Origin: Piper betle
Lineage: Eukaryota > Streptophyta > Magnoliopsida > Piperales > Piperaceae
DNA: 64,000 nt
Direction of reading: 5' to 3'
Assembly (NCBI GenBank): GCA_033002965.1
Contig: JAURVB010000036.1
Span: 1-64,000 of the forward strand
Shown here: positions 33,526-46,842 of the stretch, one piece after another
How positions within the stretch are numbered: the stretch's first letter is position 1
How the letters are laid out: each line of letters begins with the position of its first letter
Notes under the pieces: generated by a model
The model's database searches: none
Seen by the model: only the letters and a program-made list of their open reading frames with translations
What the model was told of the DNA's origin: nothing
Position numbers and translations under genes: made by a program

Positions 33526-34641
33526 AGCTCAGAAGTCCTACTCTTTTCTATCCCTCCAAATCTTTTGGATGAGTAAGTCTTCTAGTTTTACTATAACAAG
33601 CATTTATACACCTACAAGCATCACCCTGTCCTTCTTCAAGCTCTTCAGCATGTTGAAGCAGCAAGCCAAACTAGTCCATTTATAGGTTCTTCACCAAACA
33701 AGGCAACTAGTCAAACACACTTCAACACTTTGGAGCAATACCATTGAAGCCAAACAAACCAAGGCACTCCCACACAATCTCCACCAATTGGGCAAGTATT
33801 AAAACACTAATAAGCAAAGAGAAGAGAGTAGGGAAAGGAAATTAAACAATAAAGACACAAAGAGTTTTTAAAGTGTTTTGGAACTCATACTTCTGTCTCC
33901 TAGCCTACCGAGTCATTCGATTGGTAGGCCTTCTAGCTTTATTATAGCAAATACTTGTGCACCTACACGCAACTACTTGTTCTTCTACAAGCTCTTCCCA
34001 CCAAGCGAAGTGACAAACACACAAGTTTCTTACAAGCTCTTTCCACCAAGCCTAAGACAACTAGCTACACTTCTATGCCTGAGAGCAACACTCCTACACG
34101 TTAGAGTAATGCTAACAGAAGTTGGATCCTCCTACACAATCTACACAAATTGGTGAAGGCTTTCTCACATTCTTTACAAGTTTTCCTTCACAAAAGATCA
34201 CAAATACAAACTCTTAAAGTGGCTTTATAGTGCAATAGTCAATCTCCAAGCACTAGCACACTTTGATTCACTTTTTTAATTTTTGCACCAAGCATTTTGA
34301 ATCTTGAATAACCTCATTCACCATGCCTCATTCATTCCAAGCCTTGCCAATTGCATAATTGACTTGTGCCTTAGTCTGATCAGTAGCCGATCGATCTTCC
34401 AAACTCTATTTCTGAGGCTCTAGTTCTCCAAACTTTTGAGTCATGTCTTCAAGATCATAAGTGTGTCTTCAAGATCATAAGTATATCTTTGAGTGTTTCA
34501 TTATCAAAATCTTTGGGTATAACAAATTCAATAAATGGTCAAGGGCTTGGATAGTTTGCAAGAACAACGACTTGGTCATGGATGTGTCACATGCAAAATG
34601 GGTCTTTATCCTTCCAATCATCTTGCTCATCCCTTCCCTAT
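33526..34641 (-). repeat. Copia-type LTR fragments (continuation)
   Basis: The TTTTCTATCCCTCCAAATC and TAGTTTTACTATAACAAGC blocks at 33540-33620 recur at 33890-33970, so at least two partial copies are present. The pattern of 'GAGTTTTTAAAG', a poly-pyrimidine list of phrases and ACACCTACAAGC is characteristic of plant copia LTRs. No gene is present. Confidence 0.55.
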
Positions 34642-35790
34642 TTGTAGGGTTCTAGTGCGAGTATTGACTAATAAGATCACAACATTCAAACAAACAAATT
34701 AGTTTGCCCACATATCCTAGCTAGAACTATCAATAGATCGAGACAAATGGACAATTTTAATCAAAGCAAAATTTTACAAAAAAACACCGAGTGTGCAATA
34801 TATAAAACCATACAAGTGAATGAGTTTAAATTAAATAACTCATACAAACCACTAAAGAGAACTTGCCCAACACAAATACTTTTTGTAAGCAATATGACCA
34901 AACACTAACTAAATATACACAATCAAACAACTAAAGCAAACAACCACCGTAAAGAGAGAAAAGAAAAGAAATCAAACATAAAGGCACACAAAGATTTTTA
35001 AAGAGGTTCAGAATTCCTATTCCTCTTTTCTATCCCACCAAAACAATGATACACCTATAAAAAAAGTTTATTCTTCTGAAAGCACTCAACCAAGCCGAAG
35101 CAACAAAAAACAAAAATCCTTCATAAGCTCTCCACCGAGCCTAGGCAACTAGCAATATACTCTAACACCTAGAGCAACAAGACCAAAGCTGGACAAATTA
35201 TAACACATTTAGCCAATTTCCACCAATTGATGAAAACTCACTTGCTCCAAACAACCTTGAAGTTTACAAAATTTTCCTCACAATGATCAATCCTTTGACT
35301 AAATGCAACATTCCTACACACAAAGTGGCTTTACAATTTGATCACTGATCTCACACACTAGCACACATTGTACAAACCTTCCAAGGTTTTGATCATGCAC
35401 CAAATAATCACACCTTTCTCAGTCCACCCTTTTGATTAGCCTCCAAATCATTCCTCAAGTCCTCTATTTATAGTAAAGGGCATTCCTCCTAGCTATACAA
35501 TTAAAAATATTGAGATTTGATTTTACTTGAGTTCTGACAATGGTCAATTTTATTTACACATTTTGTTTGGCTAGTAAAGACTTTGTCAATCATTTAAATC
35601 CCTTCAATCTGATATTTGATTGACCTTCTAAAGCTTCTACCTGAGTAGAAATCACCAAATCACTGCCTAATTTGATTGATCCTACTGTTGTCAAAAGCAC
35701 AGCTGAAATCCTTTCAACACTTTGTTCGATTGCCAATCGATCTTACAAATGATGATTCTTTTACTTTTGCTCTGATCGGTAGGTAGCTTA
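34642..35790 (-). repeat. Second copia-type LTR copy
   Basis: It is collinear with 31391-31773 plus 33526 onward: GAGTATTGACTAATAAGATC, AACAAATTAGTTTGC, TAAAGAGAACTTGCCCAACA, TTTTTAAAGAGGTTCAG. The right boundary is uncertain. Confidence 0.55.
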
Positions 35791-36590
35791 TCGATATGCC
35801 GATTGTTCTGCCATACTCTAAAATCAAGCTAAAGTTCTTGAAACTCTACGAGTCTTCAAGCCATGGTGCTTGTCCAATATTTTTATTATTGAGTTTGTGT
35901 TTCATCATTGAAATTATAGGTCGAACACTATTCTCTTATGACGTCGGGCGAGGGTCTACCACAGTGACTCCAACATTAAGGATGGAGAGAAAGGCTGGAC
36001 AAAGAGTGGACTCTGGTGGAGTGCTCTAACAACCGGCAACGATGTTGGGTCACTGGAAAAATAGTTCCTTTACTTAATGAAATCAGCAACAATGTGCTGA
36101 ATTTCCCACGTCTGCAACTTGCTCCAGTGGCAGGACTATGCCACATCTATTATTTACAATGCGACGAGCAAGCTACACATTCATAAATTCTCGGTGGAAT
36201 CCTTAGATGGCCAGAAATTTACGCAAGCAATGACGGTAGTGGGTGTTCTTCACATACAAAGCAGCAAATTTTGGCCCCTTTCTTAGTGACGGTGGAACCT
36301 TCTAATGGTAAGGAAAAGCTTACGATTATAGCCTACAACATGGTGGTCAGTATGGTCGTGAGCTGGTTCTAGCAGCGACTGTGATTAGCTACAATTGAGC
36401 TCCAAAGTTCTACAAGGCAGGGAAAGGGTGTCAAAGACAACATAGTTCAGCTAGAAAGCAGCAACAATGATGGCATTCTGCATTAGCTCTCACTCTAGCT
36501 AGCTCCATTGTGTGGCGATCAGCAACTCTAGGGAAGGGGGGTTCGTCGGCAGCATGTCTCAAGCAACGTGGGTGCGGCTTCTTCTTGAGA
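35791..36590. other. Unclassified repeat-like sequence
   Basis: No gene is supported. A 77-codon open frame at 35796-36029 has no known motif. The stretch 36020-36580 is richer in GC and phrases such as GCAGCAACAATG, and is probably a decayed transposon, but I cannot name it. Confidence 0.3.
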
Positions 36591-37960
36591 TGGGTATAAA
36601 AATTCAATCGTAGTAGAGTCTTTTATTTATTTTAGAGTCTCGTGTTTAGTATTTAATTAGTGTTTTATTGTAATTTTAGTAAATTTTAGATATTATTTTA
36701 GGGATTAATAAGTGGAAGAATCATTGTTTATATTGGATTTTATTGCATTATTATGAATTTTATATTTTCCTTGTTTTGGAGTTCAAGGGATGAAGATCAA
36801 GTTTTTCTCATATTTACTTTTCAATTAAGAGTTGTCCGAGCAAGGCGCCTTAGTACTGGTGAACCGTTTGAGCGCCAAATTTCAGACATTTTCTAAGAAA
36901 TCGAACCTAAGGGCCAGCACTAGGGTGCTAGGAGAGCGTTAAGGCGTCCAGATTTGAAAGCATCATCCATTTTTTTTGTACCATGGGAGTAAGGGTGTAG
37001 GACAAGCGCCTTACCGCTGGGCAAAATTAGAAGAAAAATAATACACACCACCTTAGCGTTGGCCGGTCGAAGTGGATAAACATGATCTTTTCAACGAGAT
37101 TTCTAAAGTTTATTGAACTCTTATCATTAGGAAAGTATAAATACATCGTATTGGACGACCTTAAGATAACTTTTTGTCTTTAGAGACTTTGGATCTAGCG
37201 AGAATTACTAGAAGACAAGAGGGGGAAGAGAAGATTGTTTTCAAAAGAGTTTATTTCATTATTCTTTTTTTTCTTGTTGATTATTTATCATAGATCCAAT
37301 GAATGCAATGAATTCTTTTGGTTTATTTCTAACTTTTATGAAGTAATTATTGAGACTAGGATTTTTAATGGTACTCTATTGCATAATATGAATTAATTTT
37401 TGTTTCCTTCTTATTAAATTGTGGCAGTTGAATTGTTTATTTTGTTTGGATTAATGCAATTGATAATTTGGCCAGTTACCAATTGATTTGTGATTTGATT
37501 CTACCTTAAAGATAAGAGTTGAATTTAACATAGAAAAATAATACATGATTCCTGTGTACTATATGCAATTTGTTGAGGTTGAATGCAATGTATTATTTTA
37601 GTCTTAATTCACATATAAATATGATGAATTATATTGATTTAATAATTTTATAAAATGTTGGAAAATAATCATAAATATTTAATATCTCAGTTGATAATTC
37701 AAACTAATTAATTAAATCACGTAGAAGTCAATTATTTTTCATGGAAGCAATTGAGGGAAAGTACAAATCCTTGGTTCATCACTGCATAGATTTTTCATAA
37801 TTATTTTTGTTTAGGAATTATTATATTAAAAAATCTCTCTTTTGTTGATAAGTAGGTAATTAAAATTAAATAATTAGAGTTGTTTTCTAGTTAATTCCTC
37901 GTGGGAACAATCCTTATATCACTATATTACTTGCACGATCCATATACTTGCATGTCAATT
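36590..37960 (+). repeat. Athila/Tat-like LTR remnant with TATA box
   Basis: The order is typical of the large Athila/Tat gypsy LTRs: TTTTAGAGTCTCGTGTTTAG, a GCGCCTTAG-rich part at 36840-37070, a TATA box (AGTATAAATACA at 37133), GAGAAGATTG, a long AT-rich part with ATGAATGCAATGAATTC, then TCCTCGTGGGAACAATCC and ACTTGCACGATCCATATACT near 37895-37945. The next bases, TTTTTTGTGGCACC, may be a decayed primer site. Family assignment is from memory of the pattern. Confidence 0.45.
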
Positions 37961-38249
37961 TTTTGTGGCACCAAATCCACATGGCGTTGGCAATGGTTTG
38001 CACATTAGGGGTGGCTAGGACTGGACCATGCCCAGGAAGAGTTTGGTTGAACAATATGAACCTAAAATTCTCACTACATGATCTAGGAGAGAAGAGATAT
38101 TGTGTAAAACCCAAGTCGTTGCTGATGGTTTTGGTTGCAGCTCTTTTGTGAACTGAATTGAATACTTTAAGTTTGGTTTTATTGACCACATATATAGTAT
38201 ATATGTATATTATGTAGTATGCACACCAAGGCAAGTGTAAGAGCGGTGC
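37961..38249. other. Unclassified sequence between LTR remnants
   Basis: Open frames on both strands (37914-38234 minus, 37948-38151 plus) overlap each other and show no known motif. I see no supported gene. Confidence 0.3.
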
Positions 38250-38930
38250 TATTTATGTTAAGTCGAACAAGTGGATGCATCAACTTGTTCCTACTTTTAA
38301 GGGATGTTATGTATAGTAGATAGACCTTAAGATCGTGTCCCATCATGTCTAGAATCATTTCATGGGCATTGGTGTGTTTGAGTCAAGTTTTAGCATAAAA
38401 ACCTTTAAAATAACAAAAATAGGCTAAGCACCAAGGTGTTAGGCCAGCGCCCTTGCGCTCAACTAGGGTTTGGATTTTTAGTTTTAAATTGCAGATGTAT
38501 ATGTGTCAGACCAATGCCCTTGCGTCCATAGAAAATTAGAGTTTTCGGGATCTGGAGCTAACGCTTTTGTGCCCCAGGGGCGCCTTTGCTCCCAGAGCTC
38601 CCAACTCCTTTGTGTTGGGAGAGTGCCCTTACACTCAGATTTGACAACTCCTTTTTCCCATTGGCTTTAGTGGGTGGTCCTAAGCACAACGCCCTTATGC
38701 TGGTTAGATTTTTGGTTTTCTATAAAACCCCCTATTTCCACTCTGTCACTCATTCTCCTTTCCCATCTGACCTCTCTTCTTCTTCCCACCTTTATCTTCA
38801 TTTCCAGACCATTTACAGGCTTTCTCCAAGCTTCCTTGTCCTTAAGAGTTGAAGGTTGTGGGGTGGAAAGCCTCGAGAACCTCTCCTAATCTTCCTAGAG
38901 GTAAAACTTCTTCTTTCTTTCCTTTCTTGT
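38250..38930 (+). repeat. LTR-like remnant with TATA box and GCGCCC-rich imperfect repeats
   Basis: Five or more imperfect phrases of the type CCAGCGCCCTTGCGCTC, ATGCCCTTGCGTCC, GGGCGCCTTTGCTCCC and GAGTGCCCTTACACTC run from 38445 to 38700. They are followed by a TATA box (CTATAAAACCCCC at 38718) and a CT-rich leader. The same arrangement is seen at 36840-37135, so these are probably U3 regions of related LTRs. Confidence 0.45.
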
Positions 38931-41289
38931 GAATTTCATGTCTATGTTTGCTTGAATGCTTATCGTTTAGTATTTTCATAAGATTTTATTATTGGAGATC
39001 TCTCTGTTAAGAGGATTTTGGCATTGGATTGAGCATTTTGGTGCCGTGATAAAATAGTTATGATTTTTTCACTATGAGATGTTAGTTTCATTCACACTTA
39101 TCGTAGCTTGGTCATAACTCACTTATTTCATGTCTCAAAGATATATCTTGGTTTCATGACTCCTGACTCATCTACCTACACATCCATATGCTTCATGCAT
39201 ATGATCTTTACCTGTTTCATACCTAAATAATGGTAGAAACAATTTGTTGTCTTTTTCATATTCAGATCTGTGAGACATGTTGCTAGATTTTTAATTCTTT
39301 GATATGACGCTCATTTAGTGTCATCTTTTACTCATGTTTAGATTTAGGTGTTTCCTCCACACTGATAAATTACTAGACTAAAAAATATCATGAAAGGCAT
39401 GAACAAAACTGAAAATAAAAGACTATGCTCTTTGTTTCTTCTGAGATAGTGACAAAGGTTCACTTTATGGCACTAAAATGAACCATTAAGAACCATCCTA
39501 AAATACTGGTAAAATAAAGTAATATTCTACTAAGGGTCTATTCAAAATTTTTTAAGTTTAAACTTGTTGGGGGTTTATTTGGCTTGTCGACAAAATTTGG
39601 GTTTTGAATTGTATAGTACTGTAGGGTGGAAACCATAATTCCCAAGCATTAGGGTTTATTATGTGAAAATAAGCAAATGTTGGTAAAATTCTCCAAAATT
39701 TTACCTAGACCTTGGTATTTTAGTAAGCTATGTCCATATGAAATCTCAAGACTTTTGGATGCCAGGAAGACCATTAAGTAATTTTCCTACCAAGCTCAAT
39801 AATGCTCTTGTTCTTTAAATTCTCTAGCTCCCTTTGGAACAAATTTCGGTCTAACCTTTTATACGAACCTTAGTCATGGTGCTAGGAAGCTATAGAAAGT
39901 TTCTTTTAAATTTTAGCCAATCAAAAGCCCATGAACAAAGCCCATAAAATTAAGTGTACAATGCAAAACCTTAGAACCCAAAACCAAACTACTACGTTAA
40001 TCAGCCTAAAAACCCAAAGTATAAAAATTTGGGTAGTACCCTAGCCTATTACGAGTAAACCCACTAGATTATATCCAATTCAGAGCCCATTTTGATAATA
40101 AGAAAATTCAAGTAAATATAGTCATCCAACTTAGTCCAGGTTTAAGTGTAGTTAGGGCTAAGCTTAATAAATCCTTAATTACTTCCTAAAGAGCCCTAAT
40201 TGTACTTAAGCAACATTAATTGTAATTATTGGGTGATAAGTTAGTTTGACTAAGATGTTTATCATTAAATCATGTGTTCATGCATGACTGAAAGCTTTGC
40301 CTCAATATACATATATGATTACTTAAATCCTAAAAATTTTATTCACTAATCATGCCACAAATCTTCTAAACCCTAATTAAATTGATCAATAGTGTTTTGC
40401 AAGTGATTAAATAACTTAATATAGTGGATTAAGTTTTTATGTGTTTATGTGCAAGTGTGGAGATCTTGCCTTGTTTTTTGTGCCAATATGTTTAGTGAGT
40501 GATTAGGGTTCATCTTTTTTAGGGTACCTAGAGTAAGCTGACCGATCTAGACAAGGAATTCAACTCGTCCAAGCATATGTGTTTCCCTTTACTTATTCTC
40601 TCTCTATTTGACTTCATGAGTGTGGTTTAACTTAATTTTTCATGATAGGAATGAATTAGTGGTATTTTATCGGATCTCACTAACATCGAAACATTTAGTC
40701 AAGTTTTCCATAAGGTTAATAAAATTTAAAGGATGAGATTCCTTGATAATTTTCAAAAGCAACATCCAAAACCTTATATTATAAAGGAAAAATTTTGTTG
40801 TAAAACTTACAGCCAATAATGGTTGTAACACCCAGTGAATAGTTAGAGAATCATAAAAAATTGTACTCATGTTTACTTCAAATAACAAAAGTGTCATAAG
40901 GTATTTAATGGGTGGGGGATTTAGTTGAACCTAATTGGGTCTTACAACTTTATTGGCTATAAGGACTTACAGCAGATCCATTTTCATATAAGTTAGCCTC
41001 ATTTAGTTGTCCAATGAATAAGTAACCAATTTCTAATATCCTTATTTGGTCTAGCATATGGGCAAATCAAGGTTTTACTTATCGGATATGTAGTGGCCCA
41101 AATATTCCAACAAAGCATACATGTGATTGAAATAATTAAGGTGTATATGAAAGCATATAGGGCTTTTTACAAGAATAGAAAAAATGTTTTTTGATATAAG
41201 CAGGTGGTAAGAAAATCGGAACTAGCTACTAGAAAAGGAGAAAATGTGAATTGTCTTAAATTCCCTCACATAATAAGGGTTGAATTTGA
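38931..41289. other. AT-rich intergenic sequence, no gene seen
   Basis: No open frame with a recognisable product. Phrases such as 40824-40946 have LTR-like ends (TGTAACACCC and GGGTCTTACA) but no other support. Probably decayed transposons. Confidence 0.35.
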
Positions 41290-41640
41290 TAGAAAATAGT
41301 ATTTTAAAAATAATTTGGGTTTGACCACCTCGTCAAGGGTTGTCATCAGGGTGGCCAAACTAGGCCACCACTAGCAACCACTAGCCAATCTAGTCAAAGG
41401 GTAACTTAGCCACTGCTAATCATATTTGGCTGGGAAGGCTAGCGGCCCTTAGCCATCCTTGGCCTATCTGACCAGAAGGTGACTTGGTCGCCCCTGGCTA
41501 GATCTGGCTTGGGGAGACCTGGGGCCAATCATCGACTAGGTCTGGCTGGAGATCGCATGCCCGGTTGCCCTTGGCTAAATGTCGCATGCCCTAGCGCAGG
41601 TTGATGTGCACCCTAGTGCACCCACTCATGAATTTTACAT
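41290..41640 (+). repeat. GC-richer patch of imperfect GGCTAG/TTGGC repeats
   Basis: Irregular repeats of GGCCAxxCTAG, CTTAGCCAT/CCTTGGCTA and TCTGGCTxGG occur in an otherwise AT-rich region. They resemble the U3 part of a decayed LTR. No coding potential is seen. Confidence 0.35.
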
Positions 41641-41859
41641 GTCGTGTAATTAAGTGTGTGCCTGGCATGAGTGCAGTCGTGCCCTCACAAATGTGCATAA
41701 TCATTAAATCTTATTTAGTTAATTATTTGAGTATTATTATTAAAAGTTAATATTTATAATATAGCTTTACGATAGTTTTGTATAAGCTATAAATACTATC
41801 CTAGCTACAATGCATGACTATAAAAGTGAGCATAGTTTGGGTGAAACTGATAGACCAGC

Positions 41860-42350
41860 TAAAGCCTAACTGAAATTTCGATGTCAATTTGGTTTTGTGG
41901 TGATTTGATTCACTTTTTGGTTGGGAAATACCCAAATTAATCATGGCATATGGAATTTTGGTTTTGAATCAAACCGAACCAAAATAACCAAATGAAGAGA
42001 AATTTTTCAAAAAATTTATAAAATCTATATTTCATATTAATTATCATAAAATTATAATAGTTTATAATAAATTTCTTTTTTTAATATGATATATATTTAG
42101 AATTACTTAGTAAATGATTATCTTTATTAAAATAATGACATAATCTTAACTAAATAATTAAATAAGTCTATTTTTTATAAATTATTATTTAATTCAGTTA
42201 TTCAATTATCAAACCGAACCGAACCAAATATTTCAGTCGGTTTTGGTTCAATTTCAATTAAGGCTATGTTTTAGCTCGATTTTGAGTCCCGGCTAGCGAA
42301 TGACTATTTGACAATTCGGTTAGGTCTATTCGTAACTGAACCGACTGATT
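41860..42350. repeat. CCGAAC/GGTTCGG-rich dispersed repeat
   Basis: The ends are rich in AACCGAACC and TTCGGTTAGG phrases around an AT-rich core (41990-42190). This arrangement is common for plant non-autonomous DNA elements, but I cannot define its termini. Confidence 0.3.
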
Positions 42351-43580
42351 GCTCACTCTTAAATGATAGTTTGGAGTGGTATGAAGCAAAATATAAAACT
42401 TAAATAGGTCAAATTAATAGTTTTTTGTCTTTTTTATTGTTCAATGTTTTATTTATGTTATGTTCATATGTGATGGTTGTTGTCTAAATAATTAATGCTT
42501 GTGTGTGTGACTCATTCATCGATACTATATATACATCATAATTAAATAGAAATAGAAAGGGTGTTTATAGTAGATATTCTTTTTTATACAATAAAGAGGA
42601 TAGTGTTGCTAGGCTCACAAGGAACTCAACTGATAATTCAAGGTCATATTTATCATTTTTTAGGAAACTTTAAGATATTTAATTTTTTACGATATTTAAA
42701 AGTATTAGTCGAAGGATTTCATCACTTGATTTCTTTTTCAATTATTCAAGTAAGTTATAATGAATGATGCACATTATTTTATGTCATGTTGTGTTGTAGA
42801 GTTTAATTGATGTTTACAAGAACAAGGGATGTAAAGAGCTCAAACCAAGCCAAGTTTTTATGATCAAGGCATATGGGACATTTGCATCCAGACAAATCTA
42901 TTTATATAAGCAAGACATGTGGGACTTTTATTAAGGCTAAGCCACCCAAATTGGTAGACCCACTTATTTCAATTTAACTATAGAACACTCCCTATAAGCA
43001 AGGGCTATAATTTATGTGCTACTATTAGATGGCACTGGGAATTACTTGGTGGGATATGGCTTTGGGTTGATGGAGGCCACGGTCTTTTGAGAGAGTTTAG
43101 GTGCTTAGTCAATATGAATATGATTAATATATTTATGCATCATCCTATGTTCAATGAATATGCAAGTATGGTAAAATATGATTATGAGTTAGTATTTTAA
43201 ATATTATTTAATTGTTTTGTGTGATTGAACATATTTTCTTATTATTGTTTACTATATTTGTAAGTTGAGGACTCAACATCATAATTAATACTGAGCGGAC
43301 AAATTCATATTTGTAAGTAGGTATATACAAGAACTTGAGTGGAACGGTGGTGGTTAGCTTAAGAGTTATTTTTAGCTTCTACATTAGCTAATTAAAGACT
43401 TTAGATAAGTTGAGTATTTGAACTTATTGGACAAGGGCATTATTACACATACTTATCGACATTATATTTGGTACGATTTGGATTTTATAATAGTGATAGC
43501 TTTTAGGTTATTCCGTTGTATTTATTCCCTTGCTTATTTGTTACAACATGCATGCATGCATGCTAGTTTGTGAATATTGA
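42351..43580. other. AT-rich sequence, no gene seen
   Basis: The part at 43260-43520 loosely resembles 33150-33400 (a GACTCAAC phrase, 'ACTGAGC(A/G)(A/G)AC', 'TAGCTTAAGAGT' versus 'GCACTTAGGC'), suggesting a related old LTR. ORF 42561-42767 has no motif. Confidence 0.3.
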
Positions 43581-43599
43581 AGGCTTTATGTGGGAGAGA

Positions 43600-44640
43600 G
43601 AGCTAACCATAGACTAAACAAAAAAATTGCATCCTCATAACACCTAAACCCTCAATATTCCACAAGTGGACAACTAAAGAGGAAACAATTTAAACACATT
43701 AAAACATAATAATTAAGAACACAAAATAATGGGCAAGGCAAAAACCAATGAAAATTATATCAATCAAATAGGTGGTGTCTGAGGCAACAGAAGATTAAAC
43801 TCACAAAGCCACTTGATTTGGCGAATCAATTAAACCATTCAAATTACTAAGTGACCTTGAGCTTGATTCACTTAATTCCCTAAAGCAAACAAGTCAAACA
43901 CAAGGGAATTATGTAAAGTGTTAACAAGTGAAGTAAATAAAAGCAAGGACACAAAATCGAGAAAGGAAGAGAGAAGATGCAAGAGATTTTTAAAGAAGTT
44001 CCCAATTAGTACTTCTCCTTCTATCCCACTAAGTCTTTTGATCGGGTTGGTCTTTGTAGCTTGACTATAGCCAACCAACTTGTACACCTACAAGCAACAA
44101 GGTAGACCTCCTTCATAAGCAACCCTCAAGCACCAAGGAAGATTGTATTTCAAACACCCTCTAAGCCTCTAACAAGCCTTCCTTCTCCAATGATGAGCGC
44201 CAACGACCCTAGCCAATCAGCTCCAAACACCCTTTGAGCAACCACCTTGAAGCTACACTCCCTTCACAAAGCTTACACCTTGAGTCAAGGGAGTCCTCTA
44301 GCCAAACACGTCCTTCTCTAAAGCAAGATGCTACACCCTCTCCCCCAGCATAAGGAGATTACAATCAAATCAAAAAAACTTAAGCAAGCCTCACATACAA
44401 GATCTCTTATTGGTCACACAATCAACACCTAAGAATACAAGCTAATAATAGGTCATGTTAATCCTAACATAAGCTTGAACTTCCCAAATAGATCCAATAG
44501 AGTCTAGGGTTCAAAGTGATAGCAATAGGTATTAAAAACACACTCTCCAGAGACCTATTTATAGGATTCTATCACTTCTTCAAAAATAATAGCCTTAAGG
44601 GTTTGAATCATCCCATTTACTTTTCCAATGAATAGTTTTG
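43600..44640 (-). repeat. Copia-type LTR copy
   Basis: AGAGATTTTTAAAGAAGTTC, CTTCTATCCCACTAAGTC and TGTACACCTACAAGC match the copia-type LTR blocks at 31760-31775, 33540-33620 and 34997-35060. It ends in a CTATTTATAGGATTC phrase near 44560. No coding sequence. Confidence 0.5.
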
Positions 44641-46560
44641 ACATTTTTTTCATAACTATCGACCGAGCGTCTGCCTCATTCACTTAAAACTACCTACATT
44701 GAAAAGATTTCAGTATGCAACGGAATAACATAGACACTTGAATAAATGAGTTAGTACTAAAATAAAAATATAAAGGATCTTAACCTATTAATATACTAAA
44801 CAAATACAACTTGACTAATCACAAATAATCACAACAAGTGTTGGCAAACTTGTCAAACTATACAAGTTGTAAAGGTTTATACATAGTTGAAACCAATTAA
44901 GCAAATAGAGTAAGGGCAAGAAACACAAAAACAAGGATTTTTTAAGAGATTCTGAACTCATACTACTCTCTTCTACTCAACCGTATCCAACGATTGAGTA
45001 GGTCATCTATGCTTCACTATGACCAAACCTTTGATTATTACCATACAAGTGTTACATCTACTTATCCTTGACCAAGCTTAAACTAAGTGCTTCAAAAACC
45101 CAATTATCCTTCACCACACTCAACCCGAAGCCGGTTTCACAAGCCACATGCCCAGCCTTCCCCCTTGATCTTAAGCTCGACTTCACATGCCCAACTAAAT
45201 AATTATACTTACCACTAGTGTAAGCACAACTCCACACCTAAAGGATCACATGATCACTAGTGTAAGCACAATACAAGATCACACCCAGTTTTGCACCCAC
45301 TAATCACACGGGTTAGTGTTGACAACACTTCATAAGATCAACAAGATCTTTTACAATACAATTACTTAAAGAGATATAAATATAATAACTAATTGTAGCA
45401 CAATCTCTTGATGCCTAAGGTTGATGATAGATGAGGCTTATTTGAAGGTTTCTCCCACTATAGCTCTAAATCGTAACCAAACTTGACATATTAAAACACT
45501 TCAATCATTCTTGAATGTTCGGTTTCAAAGGCACTAACCAAAGGCTCTTTGCTACCACGAATCTCCCACCTTTATAGAGTAGCAAGTCCAAGCTTCCAAC
45601 CACTTGAGCAATTGATACTAAGAAGGCTCCTTCGAACTCTAACATTAATTTTTCACTCATCTTCAAATTCAAACTTGTTTAAAGCTTTAGGTTCCACCTA
45701 GACGTTCCGGTCTTCAAGGATCCATCAAAGTTTTATCTCATGTCAAAGTCCAAGTCTAAGACTTCAAGACCAATACAACTTCATAGGCCAATGACTTCAT
45801 GTCCAAGTCATCTATAAATGTAATTCAAAATGCAACATATTTTGAATTAATTTGATCATAATTGAACATCAAATTAACTTGCTCTAATTCAACTAAATCG
45901 CATTATAGACCAACAATTTCATGATCATAAAATGAATTAATGCTTCATCATTGAATTTCAAAATGAATAAGTCCAAGACTTAACACAACTCAGCTTTGAC
46001 TATAGAACTCGCAATCGAAGCTTAGCCGAAGTTTCCTTAACTTCAATTTCCTTGTGCCACATCAACCGCAAGGTTTCCAAACCCTTTTCGGCTGCCAAAT
46101 CCCGGCCAAAGCTTACTCGAAGTCCTTGACGCTTTGCCATATCATCTTTAGGGTTCCTCCATGTGCTTGGGTTGCCTAACCCACAACCGAAGGTCTGCCA
46201 AATCTGATGTTTCAGAGTTTCTTTCCAAGCCTTAGGTCTTCAATTTTTGAACCACTGACCAAAGGTCAGCCGGAGGATTAAACTTCATTCTTCCTTAACC
46301 TTCACCTCACATCTTTGGTTGCCGAAGTCATGTCTAAAGTGCACTTGAAGTATACACCACTTCAACATTTCCTTTGATTCTTCAAATTTAGTTTCTTCTC
46401 TCCGTTGGTTGGCCTTCAAAACTTGCACTTTGAAAGTTTGAAGTTGTTGTCACGTTAAAACAAAGTTCAACAAATATGAGTTGATGGCCTCAATTTAGGT
46501 TGCCAGTATTTTATGAAATTTTTGTATCAGACATAGTCAAAAGTAATCAGAAATGACCTC
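44641..46560 (-). repeat. Further copia-type LTR-like sequence
   Basis: GGATTTTTTAAGAGATTCTG, CTCTTCTACTCAACC and GATTGAGTAGGTCATC at 44930-45010 match the copia-type LTR phrases. The right part to 46560 is phrase-rich (AACCGAAG, GCCGAAG) and is not otherwise recognised. Confidence 0.4.
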
Positions 46561-46820
46561 CCTTGACCCATTAGATCGCCGGACATGACAACCCTCAACG
46601 AAAGTGCCTACTAGAAAAAATTATTTTAATAAAATTTCTCTTTTAAGAATATTTGGTTCGCTCAATTTTTATTTTAAATAGTTTGGTCAATGTCAACTTT
46701 AAGGCCAACCTAGAGGGCACTTTGCCCATTATGGAGAAACATTCCTCTTTTTGGTATTTAGAACTAATCATCCCACCGTATGGTAATATCAACAAATATT
46801 TGCAGGTAAAAAGTTCAAGA

Positions 46821-46842
46821 ATATATATATATATATATATAA
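46821..46842. repeat. (AT)11 microsatellite
   Basis: An uninterrupted AT dinucleotide run of 22 bases. Confidence 0.95.

Noticed and set aside
37914..38234. 106-codon minus-strand open frame
   Set aside because: Overlaps an equally long plus-strand frame, has no motif, and lies between LTR remnants.
40824..40946. A 123-bp solo short LTR (TGTAACACCC...GGGTCTTACA)
   Set aside because: Ends look LTR-like but flanks ATGGT and ACTTT do not match, and no second convincing copy was found by eye.
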